From NCBI GenBank assembly GCA_964020975.1, contig CAXHWN010002588.1:434001-498000 (forward strand): a stretch of 64,000 nt of DNA. Reading direction: 5' to 3'. A program made the position numbers and the translations under genes. The notes beneath the pieces were generated by a model. It saw only the letters and a program-made list of their open reading frames with translations, made no database searches and was not told the DNA's origin. Every line of letters starts with the position of its first letter. Position 1 is the stretch's first letter. Positions 47,894 through 62,597 of the stretch are shown one piece after another. The stretch comes from Hermodice carunculata (Eukaryota > Annelida > Polychaeta > Eunicida > Amphinomidae).

Positions 47894-48756
47894 TAAGAGC
47901 CGAGTAGTGTATCTGAACTTCTATCTGTTGAAAACAAAATGTTGTTCATGAAGTTGAGAATGTGGAAAGATGCTTAAAGTTTACAATGTGCAAATCAGTT
48001 CTTACTGCCAAAATATTTATATCTAAAACATTTTACAGCATAGCCATGATGACTGTTTTACTCTAACTTCAAGGCGTTGGGTGTAAAAAAATAAAAAAAT
48101 AAAAAAAAAAATTACAGAAACAGTCAATGCAAAAAGGAACAGACCTGTTATATATAATATAGTGTTCTATGTATATCAAACATGAAGTTCAGGTAACTTG
48201 CCATTTGCTCCCTTTTTTGTTCCTACTGTAAAACAAATCAAATGTCACTGCTTTAGCACAATCAATATTTATGGCAAATTAAATGAAGCATGGTATTATG
48301 AATGAAACTTTTTCATGAAGACAAATTTGGGGAGTACAAAAATCACTGTAAACATTGCAGTAGTGAACGTACTGGTGAAAATAAAATACAATAATTGGTG
48401 ATGAACTGTGACTCAAGGTCAATTCTATAGGTATAGTAACACTGAATTGCTGGGGTATCTGGTCTCGCTTCAAGACTATTGAGTAGCATGTTTTCATTTC
48501 AAATAAATGGAGATCAGATTTACAGTGTCACGTAGGTAAAACCACAAACAATGTTGGCAAACCAGTTTGTGCCATGAGGTCATATAAGACCATCTAGTGT
48601 TATGCATGTCTATACACTTCTTTGAGTTTATCCGCAATGTTATTATCAATTTATTTTTCACATGTAATGCCATGAAAAGTTGGAAAGACTCCAAATACAA
48701 TTCATCTTTCCAACTAAAACATTCTGAATGGAATACCAGTGGGTGTATTACATATA
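47894..48756. other. No recognised feature
   Basis: A+T-rich flank of the Tc1-like element, with an A-rich run at 48090-48112. Confidence 0.4.
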
Positions 48757-50277
48757 CTGAACCCCAATGAAAAGTATCCACATAAAAAAATTAACACATT
48801 AATTTTGTAAGTTACTAAGTACTGTGTGTGCATATATGCATGGTTTGGAGCCTACATCAGGGTCATTCAGGACAACTTTTTAACTTTTGCTGGGTTGTTA
48901 CATAATGCATGTGACTTTTGTGCACCGAATATGGCTTCTGACCACCACTCCTATTGGATGGCTAAAATGACCTGATGTTTTCAGTGGCTTTAAAAAGGGA
49001 TGTTCAGCCAAGAAAAAAGCCAGTGGTCTCAGGTGTGTTGAGGCGATCATGCCGCGTCTGAGCCAAGGTCAAAGACACCATGCTTTGGGGCTTGCAGAGG
49101 GTGGAGTCCCAATCACTCAAATCGCACAAAGAATGGGGTGTACTCGGCGCACCATCCAACGACTAATTGAACGGCAACAAGAAACTGGATCCGTAGATGA
49201 TCGGCCTAGGCCTGGCCGAGAAAGAGTGACAACACCTGGCCAAGACCGTCACATCCGGCTGATGCACCTCGAGACCGTTTCCGTACAGCAGCCCAAACAG
49301 CCCGTGAGACTCAAGGGGTGAATCACCGTCCTGTCAGTAGTTCTACTGTGGAGAGGCGACTGAGGAGCAGTGGCCTAACAGCCAGAAGACCTTACAGGGG
49401 TAACCTGCTGACCCAATCCAGAAGAGAAAGACGACTGCAGTGGTGTAGAGCACACTCCAGGTGGACTCGCCAGCAGTGGAATACCGTCCTTTTTACTGAC
49501 GAGTCCCGTTTTTGTGTCAGCAGAGCAGATGGCAGAGAACGTGTGTGGCGCCGGACTGGGGAGAGATATGCAGATGCCTGTGTCCGTCAGGCAGATCGAT
49601 GGGGTGGACCCTCTGTCATGGTGTGGGCAGGCATCAGCAACCGCTACCGGACACCCCTAGTGGTCATTCAAGGGATCCTCAATGCTAGGCGGTACATTGA
49701 TGAGGTGCTGGAGCCGCACATGGTCCCATTTATGGAGCAGCATCAAGATCTGGCGATCTTTCAGCAGGACAATGCACGTGCACACTCTGCAAGATTAACA
49801 ATGAACTTTCTCAATGAGAACAACATCAATGTCATGGAATGGCCAGCGTTCTCACCCGATCTGAGCCCTATTGAACATTTGTGGGATCAGTTAGGCCAAG
49901 GTATTCAACGGAGGACAACTAGGCCTACTACCCGAAACCAGCTGATCCAAGCTCTGCAGGAAGAATGGAATAATGTTCCCCAACACAGAATTCAAACCCT
50001 GGTCAGCAGTATGCGCCGCAGATGTATAGCATGTGTTGATGCTCGAGGTGGCCACATCCCATATTGAACAGAAAAATTTGTGTGACTTTCAATTAGGGCA
50101 GTTAATGACATTTTTTGCCTGTAAGTGACGTTAATGTCGGTAGAGCGTGACATTATTTTTACGCCAGAAAAGTGAATGCTTTGTTAAGTTCTAAGCACGT
50201 CTAGGTATGAAATGTTTCAAGTATAAACAATAAAATACTTCAAAATTGGCATGTGGATACTTTTCATTGGGGTTCAG
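48757..50277 (+). mobile_element. Tc1-like DNA transposon, nearly whole
   Basis: The terminal inverted repeats 48757-48783 and 50251-50277 (CTGAACCCCAATGAAAAG, then TATCCACAT) are identical over 27 bp, and TA flanks both (48755-48756, 50278-50279). Length 1521 bp with one transposase gene in the middle. Identical ends imply a young insertion. It is the only element here that nearly carries its own transposase. Confidence 0.95.
49049..50067 (+). pseudogene. Tc1-family DD34E transposase with one frameshift
   Basis: Cuts and joins transposon ends in the nucleus. The first part (49049-49321) encodes a paired-like DNA-binding region with helix-turn-helix ITQIAQRMGCTRRTIQRLI and the linker DRPRPGRERVTT. 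The second (49318-50067, from an internal Met) has SSSTVERRLRSSGL and the catalytic domain: FTDESRF (first Asp, residue 61 of this part), QQDNARAHSA (second Asp, 151) and SPDLSPIEHLW (Glu, 186), with 34 residues between the last two. It ends ARGGHIPY. The two frames overlap: the second is open upstream to about 49273, where DRFRTAAQTARETQGVNH continues the family sequence, so one base seems missing near 49268-49273. Total about 339 codons, normal for Tc1. All catalytic residues are present, but this copy cannot make the full protein as read. Confidence 0.93.
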
Positions 50278-50289
50278 TATATATATCAG

Positions 50290-51130
50290 TTATATAGCAG
50301 TAGTTTAAAAAAATTAAAAGATCTCTTTCAAAGCATCATCACATTTCACGGTGATGCAACCTAATTTTACTTTACGACACATTTCCATGTTAAGTTTCAC
50401 ATTTGTGTAAAATTTCATCAATCTAAGTAAACGGACAAAAATGTTATGGCCCGGACAAGTTTTTACATGGATTTCACATTGACCTAGATTTTGAACCTAG
50501 TGACCTACTTTTGCCATGCTACAGTCCAGCACCCCAAGAAGTATGCACATAACAAAGTTAGTAGCTGTAGGTATTATGGTATAAGAAATTTGGTGCTGAC
50601 AAGGTTTTACACAGAATTTTATACTGTGACCTATATATTTGACCTAGTGACCAAATTTCCCCTCATGACACACTTTTGGGTCAAGGTACATTATCATGTA
50701 AAATTTCATAAAAAGAGGTCCAAAAGTTAAAAAAATTACAGTCAGGACCTGAAAATTCTGTATATTTACATATCGTGGTGACCCAAATATTTGACCTAGT
50801 GACGTAGTTTTGCTTTATGACACTTTCTTAGACTAAGCTTCACATTTGTGTAACATTTCATGACTCTAAGTAAAAGGACAAAAAAGTTATGGCCCGGACA
50901 AGATTTTTCATACATATGTATTCTGTGACCCATATATTTGACCTAGTGACCTACTTTTGGCACACGATACACCTCTATCCTAGGAAGTACAAACACATTA
51001 AATTTGGTAGCTGTGGGTGTTATGGTGTTGGAAATATGGCCCAGAGAAGCTTCGGACGGACAGACTGACGGACGGACGGACGGACGAGGTGTAAACCTAT
51101 AGTCCCCCACTAAGTGGGCGGGGGACTAAA
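50290..51130 (+). mobile_element. HN element, AGTCCCCC hairpin end
   Basis: About five units of roughly 147 bp with TATTTGACCTAGTGACC, TACTTTTG, CATGACAC, AAAGTTATGGCCCGGACAAG (near 50494, 50641, 50794, 50940). Ends with a GGACGGACAGACTGACGGAC tract and a 3' hairpin at 51100-51128 (TAGTCCCCC and GGGGGACTA arms). Core related to 7737-8710 though the ends differ. The 5' end is not found; the Tc1-like element lies immediately upstream. Confidence 0.7.
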
Positions 51131-51179
51131 AAGGTGCCTTATACAATTTGTAAATCTTGCTACCTTGGCTGCAGTCCCT

Positions 51180-51250
51180 ACCTATACAGTATACCAAGTT
51201 CCTCTTACAGTATACCAAGATCCTCTTACAGTATACCAAGATCCTCTTGC
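51180..51250. repeat. Triplicated 23-bp repeat
   Basis: Three adjacent copies of ACAGTATACCAAGATCCTCT plus 2-3 bases. The rest of 51131-51716 shows only a poly(C) run at 51693-51703. Confidence 0.85.
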
Positions 51251-51716
51251 TGCTGTCACAGTGTCACAGTTTATTTCTTTACTAAACTTTCACAAAAATA
51301 CTGGACAATGTGTAAGTCATATTAGTAACAGCTTTGCTTGAAGATCAGACTACTCACAGACTGTCAGTCTTTTGCCCCTTCAGCACCTGCACAAGGGCAT
51401 CATGGGGGTGGAGGTGGGGGGTGTGTAAAGGGGTTTTTCATACTGGCAATTCTTATTTACCATATTGTCTTCTGGAAAACCCTTTGTTTTCTGCGCTTCA
51501 TACCAGCCATTATATCTATTTTTCTTATTTTCTATACTTTAAACTGGGCTAAAATAATTAACTTGCACCAGTGTTCCGGGACACCCCCACCCCCACACCA
51601 TTAAGCAGGTAAGCAACAGCTCTGCAGTGATTAAAACTAACAGCTCACTGAGGGTCACAGAATCTTAATGGATTTTTTTTACACTGCAACCTCCCCCCCC
51701 CCCAAAAATAAATAAA

Positions 51717-54060
<2,344 letters not shown>

Positions 54061-56073
54061 AAATAAACCTTCTTGACCTTAAATGACCTTGTGACCTAGG
54101 ACATTAGGTCAAAGTCAACCATCTGCAATCCCAATTAACCTTCCTTTTGGTATGGTACATCAAGGTCAGTGAGAAGCTAAACTTAACAAAAGCAAAAGAA
54201 ACTCCACACGTACTCTCCTGTTTATGTTCAATAGTAACCAGGGGCATAGGATCCACCATTACCAAAATATAAGTCAATATGTCTGTTCCATGGCTTTTGT
54301 ATCCCCCCCCCCCCCCATTCAACTGAAGTTTTCATTTCATTATTTTGGACAGTGTTCCTATTAAACCTATGTTGAAATATTATTTCAGTGTCTAAGTGTT
54401 TAATTTCATTTTCACCATTTTGAGTTGACAGTGGCACAAACAAAAATAAAGATGAAGCAAATTCAAGTGAATTTATGGTACAATGAAAGTTTGTAAAATG
54501 CACAGACTCTGCCTAGTTGTTTCTAGTGAGCTCTGCGACAAAAATCTTAAAATTTGGCTCTCCCTGCTTAAAAGCATTCATCCTCATTACATTTGTTGAA
54601 TCTCGGAGAAACAGTGCCTGTTAACTGTGATGGTTTCATTGTGCTTAAAGATTGCACAAGGTTTATCCCTGACTACTTCACAGGCCAATTCCAGTAAAGA
54701 TCACATCTTTAATTTATTCCCTTGTGTTTACTTATGCTAACTGATCTGATATCTAAAAGGTCATTTTCCAAGTTGGGGGCCTTTGGTTGCTGAATCCCAT
54801 CTGGCAGTTAAACACATCCTTCAGTAAGACTCCAGTCATTGCACATCTCATTAGTTTAACTGTTTATAAGGGTCTCACGGGGAATTAAACTGTAGGTATG
54901 AAATACACAATAGGAGAGGTCGCAATGAGCAATTTTATGCGCATTTGGCTGAATACACAACTCAATATACAGAATTCTTGCGGGCTAGCGATGTGTATTC
55001 CCATAAGATTCTATGTTAAAGTAACATTCAATCTGTTGAATAGTTTTGCAGCAAAAGCTATCAATTTAACAAGAATATTTAAACTGTATAAAGCCATTTA
55101 CCACAAGAAATTTGGTGTTTCTAAGTGGCGCAGTTTTAAAGTGGCATAGGCAGAGATGCCACCATTGGGAAAGCTGCTTCAGGGACAAAGCGTGTGATGA
55201 GCAAATACAAAAATTCTTTCAAGCACGTGACAAGCCAAATCAAGTGTATTGTCACTCTATTAAAGGTATTCAAATGTGTATTGTCACTTTATTAAAGGTA
55301 TTTCACATCAATTAAAACTTGCTTTATTTTCTACTCAATCTTTATTATGTTTTACTCTTCATGTGGTCACTGTGTTGACCATAGTTCACATCAGACTTCT
55401 GAATTTTCTGATTATCAAGCTTACACATTATTAAATACAAGAACAATCAGTGTTCAAACTTGACTCTACCAAAATAAACTTTTAAAAAGTCTAAAGTTTA
55501 AAACAAGACAGCAGACACCAGTATCTACTAAACACAATTTAAAAGAAACTTACTCTATTTTCTACTCAGTATTCACTGTTCTTGTGTTAACTGTATTGGC
55601 TATAGTTTATAAGACACTTGACTCAGTGTCTTGATTTTTGTTCACTTTCACAAGACTGAATTAAACTGATGAAAAAATCTGAGAAAAATTGAAAAATAAG
55701 ACACAATATAAATCACATTTCCCTGTGTTTCACATTTGACACAATCTCTTTGGTTTCCAATTCTCATATTACTGCACACATTATTATATCACACTGTCAG
55801 ATCACACTTTTTTTTAAAAAAACCTGCACAATATCACCATGATCACTGTTTTAAGGTTGATATGATGTTAAAACTTGGCACAATCACAATATATCACAAC
55901 TGATGCAAATGCATAAGGTTTTCATACCCAAATTACCTCCCCACCAAGTTTGAAGAGAATCTGGTTGAGAGTTTTGGAGATTTCCAAAATGTAAATTTCC
56001 ATTGCAATCCCCACTGACCTCTATTGTAATGACTATAATTGCATGCAGGAACATGAATTGAAAAATTCGTTAA
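54061..56073. other. Old repeats and unrecognised sequence
   Basis: 54090-54290 is another copy of the GATCCACCATTACC-type repeat at 13020-13300. At 55238-55305 GTGTATTGTCACT-TATTAAAG is duplicated with a 33-bp period. 55325-55640 holds two loose copies (TTTTCTACTCA, CTGTGTTGACCATAGTT-like) of about 235 bp. 55920-55990 resembles the dispersed repeat at 13690. No gene. Confidence 0.45.
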
Positions 56074-57252
56074 CAAGAAGGCTGTGTGAACAGCCCATGC
56101 TCACCTGACCTAGACATTTATCGCACTTGCAGCTCAGTGAACTTGGGGTAGGATCAAGGTCACCTGAGTATTAAAGGCTGACCCTTATAGAAGAACACTA
56201 ACATGTGCAACATCAAGGTCCCAGTTCAAGTAGTTCTCAAGTTAGAGTGAAGAGTAAAATTCATGTATGTTGCACTGTGACCCCACAAACGAGGTCAAGG
56301 TCACTCGTACTGTCTAAACATGACCTTCATAGAGAAACATTAACATGTGCAACATCAAGGTCCTAACTCAAAACAGATCTCAAGTTATCAAGTGAACAGT
56401 CAATTTCGTGTCAGTTGTCCTGTGACCTTGGGAACGAGGTCAGGGTCCAAACATCACTGGAGCATGACCATTAATTTGCACAAAATAGGTAGACATTTAT
56501 AAAAACTACATCCCTGCCAAGTTTGGCACAAATCTGGCCAAACTTATTAACGTTATAACCATTACAAGAAATTCCCATGTTAAACTTTCCCATTAAAACA
56601 TTTTTAAAGAAATCATAATCTGATCGACAGTTTCTTCACATCCACAGCAGTGCTACCTAGTGAACACCTTTGCTTGACCCTTTTACAAGGAAGATATCCA
56701 CAAAGTTTCAACTTAATCTGAGAGACAGTCCTGGAGAAGTGACAAGAAACAAAAACGCACAAAAATTCATTTTAAAAAAAAAAAAAAAATGCACCACCAC
56801 CTGGTGAACAAATTAACAACTAGGAGTCCATAGGAATGTTCTTATGTAATATCAATGGAATTGGGTGAGGAGTTGTGGAGAAGATTTTGTAAGATTTGTC
56901 AAAAAAAGAACAAAAAAAAGAAAATCATTAAAAATCCAGAAATCACTGGAGCGTGACCATTTGAACAAACCTGGTAGAAAACCACCCAAGGTACATTGTC
57001 AGCAAGTATGAAGCCAATATGCCTGTCGGTTTTGGAGAAGAAGTCAAAAATGTGAATTAACATTAGAATGCCAATTGAGTTACATAGTAATCAATAGGAA
57101 GCTGCATTGACTGATCAGTACCTGAATTAAAAAGTTCTTAGATATCATGAATCCTCAGCATTGAAACTTAGTAAACAGCTTTGTTTGACCCTTCCACAAG
57201 GAACATATCCACCAAGTTTCAGCTTAATCTCAGTTATGTTTCTGGAGAAGAA

Positions 57253-57307
<55 letters not shown>

Positions 57308-58653
57308 CATAAATTAGAGATCCAGAGTATCACCACCTACTGAGCAATTTTGTTCATTCCTCCCACAAGGTACATTTGCATCAAGTTTCAGAACAATCTG
57401 AGTGACTATATTGGACAAGAACTCAAAAATAGCAACAAAAGGATCATGATGACCCTCTGCTCTGCTGACTGGAATCTGCTTTTACAGTATTGAGAAGTCG
57501 AATATGTAAATACAATAGTGCAACATATGCATTGTATTGCCATATATACATATACAGTGGTAGCACTCACTTACAGTTGCAAAGTTTGATATCCCATAAC
57601 TTTATAAAAAAATTAATATATCCATGTTATTTTCGCGAACTTCTGTTAGTCCAACTGTATTCTGATAAAGCAATTCTGTTTAACCATTCTGGAGAAGAAG
57701 TCGAATATAGCCTTAACACACTTAAAATTCATTAAAAAATAGGAAAAAATTGCAGTGCTACCTGGTGGCCAAAATAAGAACAAGTTGACCCCTGGTGACC
57801 CTGTGTACAATAGCTTTTTTTTTTTCCAAAAATAAATTAAAAAATTCATAAAAAATAGAAAAAGTATTGCATCATCATCTCCTTCGTAAACTTGGTAGAG
57901 GTCCACCTGGGGAATACCCATGTGCAAAATAAAAACATTCCATGCAGCTGTTTTTGAGATTAAGTGGATAATGTAAAAAGTCTAACGACAGACGTCTCTA
58001 GTATGACACACTTATGTAGAAAAACATGACCCATATTCATAAACATCAAACCCAACAATGACAGCAAAGAGATTCCAGAGTTACAAAAGCATCAACATTT
58101 ATCTTCCAATACCAATGTGAAGAAACAAATTTCACTCCTGACTTGAGACAGGCAGTCACCCAGAATGGACAGATGATGGACACAAACAGATTCTATAGGT
58201 TCTGCTGACTGACAAGTCAGTAGAGCTAAAAACACAAAAATTTGTTTAACAAAAAAAAAAACAAACAAAAAAACAAAAAAACAAAAAAAAAAAAAAAAAA
58301 AAAAAAGGAAAGAAACATATTGCAGCGCTACCTGGTGAACAAGTTAAGGTCTAAGAGTCAGTCCTCAGAAGTGTCCCTATGCAATTTCAAAGCATTTAGC
58401 TTAGTGGTTTAAAAGGAGGAATTTTTAATACTTTGCCGAAAAATGAACAAATACTTCATAAAAATAAAAAAATTACTGGAGCATGACTCATTGAGTAAAT
58501 TTAGTATAGCTCCTCCAAGGTACATCTCTACCAAATTTCAAATGAATCTGGCTGACAGTTTTGGAGAAATTGAAAATGTGAATTGGTGACAGATGCCCAA
58601 GGTGAACAACAGACCATAAAATAAGCTCAGCTGACTCATCAGTCAGCTGAGCT
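56074..58653 (+). mobile_element. HN element with two successive 3' hairpins
   Basis: 5' end CAAGAAG, hairpin GGCTGT-gtga-ACAGCC (56080-56095), subterminal GCTCACCTGACC (56099). The final 3' hairpin 58624-58653 is a perfect 13-bp stem, AGCTCAGCTGACT with AGTCAGCTGAGCT, whose inverse GCTCAGCTGAC matches 10 of 11 bases of the 5' motif. A second, similar hairpin at 58201-58227 (CTGCTGACT, AGTCAGTAGAGCT) follows a GGACAGATGATGGAC tract. Core blocks are AGGTCA units (56150-56460), then GAACAAACCTGGTAG, CCAAGTTTCAGCTTAATCTG, CTACCTGGTGA units, interrupted by CA (57254-57302) and A-rich (58248-58306) tracts. Confidence 0.75.
57254..57302. repeat. CA microsatellite
   Basis: About 24 copies of AC, inside the element 56074-58653. 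Confidence 0.95.
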
Positions 58654-58814
58654 AAAAATATATAATTTTTTCTTTTTATTTGATATTAAAGCTGTCAGAA
58701 AAGCAGGGTTTCTCATTCCTAGTGATGGGAATCTCTTCATATATCCTTCCAAATTAAAATTCTAATATTCTATTCAATTGAATGCAAGCATACCAAAGGA
58801 TCACTTAATACATG

Positions 58815-58819
<5 letters not shown>

Positions 58820-58859
<40 letters not shown>
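58820..58859. repeat. AT microsatellite
   Basis: About 20 copies of AT in sequence with no other feature (58654-58944). Confidence 0.95.
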
Positions 58860-58860
<1 letters not shown>

Positions 58861-58944
58861 TATCATAACACATGTACCATCTGTCTGTGTGAAAGAGGTA
58901 CTAGGTACTATTACATCTTTTATTATACAGACTTTTTAAGTATT

Positions 58945-59267
58945 AGCAAGTTGATGCTGACCCTAACCATATCTTCTGCCCAGGCAACTATAATACAATG
59001 CCATGCACCCCAAGGAGCTATGCCAGGCTTAAAAGGTCATATTTGACAGGCTCTGTGCTACCATGTTTTTATTTTATACTGCTGAATTTTTGGTAAGGAC
59101 CAAGTATCTTGAGAGAGTAATAGTTTCGGAGAAATAGCCAAGAAACACTTCTCAGACCTTAAACGAATTCTCAACTAATGAAGAAGAATATTTAGCCAAA
59201 CAAAACCATCAAAAGGCACCTCAATCAGGTGAGGGCAACAAGCCGTGCAAGTTTCAGATTGCTAAGA
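58945..59267 (+). mobile_element. 5' part of a TATCCCC-type HN element
   Basis: AACCATATCTTCTGCCCAGG parallels the 5' end of 44140-45354 (GCCATATCCCCTGCCCACAG), followed by AGGAGCTATG-like and ATAGTTTCGGAGAAATAGCC core words. It is cut at 59267 by the next element; sequence like its continuation resumes after 61350. Confidence 0.45.
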
Positions 59268-60944
59268 CAGGGGTCACATTAAGGATTTTTCAGTGTGGGT
59301 CCGTTGGACCCATCTTTCTCCATTTTCAGGAAAAATAGTGCGTCCATGAACTGAATCTATGGGTCCAGTCTGAAATTGTGCAAACTGGACTTCATTTGAT
59401 GTAATTTGATTGATTGATTTTATTTGGTATAATTAACATATATCACAATGATAAATATATAAAACATGCAGGTAACTTAAGCCTAGAAACGAACATAACA
59501 TAGGGTCTGTATGCTCACGTAGGTAACTCACTATTATAAAATTTAAGATTGAATAAAAAGTTACCAATATGCCAACTTGATGTAAAAGGGTCTAAAAGTT
59601 GTTGACGGTACCAAGGATGGATTCAATCTACCCAGGAACCTGCTATTACGACTAAGTCTGTATAGCACATCCCTGGTCTACCAAAAAATTGGTTGTGAAT
59701 GGGGCTTAACCCCTAGCACGCTGCCACTGTGCCAGTATCTGGTGTTGTACACCGTGTGCCACCGGACAGTTTTTTTAACTCGCTTGCACAAGCGGCATGC
59801 GTGATTGAACATGTCTGGGCTCTGTTATTTTTGCGATTGATTCCACGTGACGAAATTGTCAGAAATTATATGATTTATATTTCTGTGCACTTTCTATTTC
59901 AATATACCTGAAAAATTTGATACCGTAGGTGGTGTTAAGAGTCTGATCTTAATTGCGGTCACTTAATTCACCAAGCAACACGGCAGGCCCACAAGCCGTG
60001 CAACGCACAAGCGAGTGTACACAGCCTGTCACGGGCATGCACCCGGGCATGCACCCAGGCATGGTTTTCCGCTACACATTTTTCCGGCCTTTGATCATAA
60101 ATTTTTTTGGCATGGTTTTCCGCTACACATTTTTCCGGCCTTCGATCATAAATTTTTTTAATTCCTACAGATTTGTTCCATTCAAACATTTCAATGAAAT
60201 CAAAAGAACCAAATTTTGTTTCAAAAACACCAATAAGCACGTGAACCAACGGAGACACTGATGAACAACATCGTGTTACGCTGTTAGGTCGGCTAATGCA
60301 AAATTTCGCTTCGTCCACGTGTAACCTTGCGATGACTAATCTGCGTATTTTCCTTGCCGTCCGTAATGAATTTTCACTCGTGCCTTTATCTGGGTCTAGA
60401 TTTTTTCGATGGAACTCTTCTTGGTGAAAATGTGATTTGAAAATTTAACATCTTAGTCCAATAATCTTTACGTGATACAACTTGTACCTTCCCAACATTG
60501 CGGACACGAGACAAGCACATGGAGAACAACGAATTTGATTGGACAGTGAGCGGCACGTGATCAAATCCACCCAATGAGGAGCCTGGAAGTGCTGTCAGCA
60601 TTTATAATGAGGTGAAGTGACGTCCATCCATTCCCATTCTGGCAAATTTTTGGAGGGATACCCCACAAATATTTTTTCTTAGCAAATAAGAGAGCTTGTT
60701 ACATAGAAAGACGAACATCAGAGGATTCCATCAGTATAATAAATAATCACGAGATTGATAATGGTCGATACAAAACACCGTGACCGTTTGGGGTAATTTT
60801 TGCAGTTGTATCTTTCAAAAATGCATCGCGTTTTTGTGCGTGCGTCCACAGAGACGCAAAATGACAGTGTTTCATTAATTTCCAGACGTCATTTCTTTAT
60901 TTTTTGCGTCTATGACGCAGGACACTAGCTTAATGTGACCCCTG
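59268..60944. mobile_element. CAGGGG-ended DNA element, 6-bp flanks
   Basis: Ends CAGGGGTCACATTAAG and CTTAATGTGACCCCTG are exact inverses over 16 bp. CTAAGA flanks both sides (59262-59267, 60945-60950). CAGGGG ends suit hAT elements, whose usual duplication is 8 bp; a shorter one would suit particular lineages. The interior is CpG-rich with two copies of a 51-bp unit (GGTTTTCCGCTACACATTT, near 60063 and 60114) and ATGCACCC repeats. No transposase is visible. At 59400-59440 GATTGATTGATTTTATTTGG may be the tail of a minus-strand LINE fragment. Confidence 0.7.
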
Positions 60945-60957
60945 CTAAGAGTAATAG

Positions 60958-61350
60958 CAGAGACTCCAACCTCACAGGGATAGTGGGCGGGAGATTCTCC
61001 CTGTCAGTAGGTAAGCCTATAAGAGGGAGGGTGCGAGGGAGAGCAGATACAGAGCTGGGCAAGGATCTCATATAGAACAGGACCCCTTCCCATAAATGAA
61101 ACTTCGGGGGAAATGAGGTTGAAACAGTGCTTTCTAGTGCATGTTTGGTCTTTAATGTGTAATTTCAAGGCCAATATAAGGACATTGATTGACAGTAATT
61201 TTGAGCAAACAAGTAAGATCAATTTTTGGACACATCATTTGTGGACTGAGTGGGACAAAAGGAATGCTAAGTGGGAGAGTGGGAAGATTTAAAAAAAAAT
61301 ACATAAAAATAGGAGATCTCCCGCCCAAAAGGACAGATTTGCAGTCTCTG
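60958..61350. mobile_element. Miniature element with CAGAGACT ends, 6-bp flanks
   Basis: The left end CAGAGACTCCAACC and the inverse of the right end CAGAGACTGCAAATC match at the tips, and again at TGGGCGGGAGATTCTCC against TGGGCGGGAGATCTCC about 28 bp inside. TAATAG flanks both sides (60952-60957, 61351-61356). Length 393 bp, no protein. Confidence 0.7.
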
Positions 61351-61429
61351 TAATAGAAACATTACTCACCATTGGTCACTAATATTCCCACCCAACCATC
61401 CCCGCTTTCAGTCCCTCCTACGCAGTGTA

Positions 61430-61548
61430 GGAAAGTGACTGCGCATGCTCGCTAGTGCACATTACTGCCACTAGGGGTGCTGTGACAGGTCACAGGGCTT
61501 CTAAGACAGTCATTGCAGCAGCATGGATCACCACTGGACCCAAAGACA
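61430..61548. repeat. Dispersed repeat, copy 1
   Basis: GTGCACATTACTGCCACTAG and CACAGGGCTTCTAAGACAGT, with GCAGCATGGATCACCACT, recur at 62598-62706 at about 88 percent by eye. The copies are in the same direction about 1.17 kb apart. Confidence 0.8.
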
Positions 61549-61876
61549 TTTTTGGGAGCTCTGGCAAGGCACCTGAAGTGCGTGGACACCAGCGTATTAA
61601 AGTGACCTATAGTGTTGTAATGTGTCCTAGTAGCTTTAATAACAGCCAACCAGGCTGACAGTTGGTCTGCACAGAATCACATGCTTGTTAATAAGCACAA
61701 ATCTAAATAAGCGTTGATTTCCTACTGAACAGAAAAGTTTTCTGGATAAACATGACCATTTAAGTGTTCCTCTAAATAATGAAATTAAATTGAAAAGGTG
61801 GAAAATCACAAAATTTTAGGTCGGCACCTAGTTAAACCATCTAAACTGGGATATACAAGTAGCTGCTGTCTGTAAA

Positions 61877-62166
61877 CCAGAGCCATGCCCCGGGGGCATG
61901 AATGTCTCGCCAGCATAATTCAAGCCACTCTGAAGTTTTTCTACAATGTTCATTCAAGCATGATGTAACCAATGAAGTATGACAGTGACAGTACAAATCT
62001 GTAGTGACCATCACTATCAATCATTAACCCAACCATGAAAGCCCTACCAAGTGTAGTTAGTGAAATAATGCCACTCTGAAGTTTTTTGTGGACGGATGGA
62101 CAGACAGACAGATGGACAGAAAGTGAGTGCTTAGTCTCACCAACAGCTAATGCTGGCAAGACAAAA
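61877..62166 (+). mobile_element. Smallest complete HN element, one core unit
   Basis: 5' end CCAGAGC, hairpin CATGCCCC-g-GGGGCATG (61884-61900, eight perfect pairs), subterminal TGTCTCGCCAGCAT (61903). One core unit (GAAGTTTTTCTACAATG, GACAGTGACAGTACAAAT, GTTAGTGAAATAATGCCACT), a GGACGGATGGACAGACAG tract, and the 3' end AGTCTCACC through GCTGGCAAGACA whose inverse TGTCTTGCCAGCAT differs from the 5' motif at one base. It is the reference for the six-unit copy at 13856-15588; 290 bp. Confidence 0.85.
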
Positions 62167-62597
62167 AGTAGGTTCAAACTTGGGGATCATGAAGTAACCA
62201 AAATACTTTTTACCATTGCACATCTGTAAATTATATGTCAATGCACATGCTGTTCCTTGTAAAGAATATGGTTGTACAATAAGGAGCAATTGTGGGAAAG
62301 ATTTATAAAGTATGAACAATGGTTACATAAATTAGCTCATCATCTGATCTTGAATGTTCATGTTAAGCTGAGTCACCAAGTTTTGCCAGCTAAGTGGAAC
62401 AGGGTGACTCCTGAGGAAAGAATTTTCAGAAAGCTGTGCGACTCTATAAGTCATTGCTTGGTATGATTTAACTGCATGAATGGAAAATATGTTTCAGGAG
62501 TGGCTCTCATGAACCTTAACTTGTAGCTCATTAACATAGTTACCTGAATTGCTGGATATGTGTTGAAGTATTAAGACATTTTTTGTGTCACAGTGCA

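Noticed and set aside
48757-50286. Tc1-like element inserted into the array element that ends at 51130
   Set aside because: No matching 5' part of that array element was found left of 48757, so adjacency rather than nesting is all that can be said.
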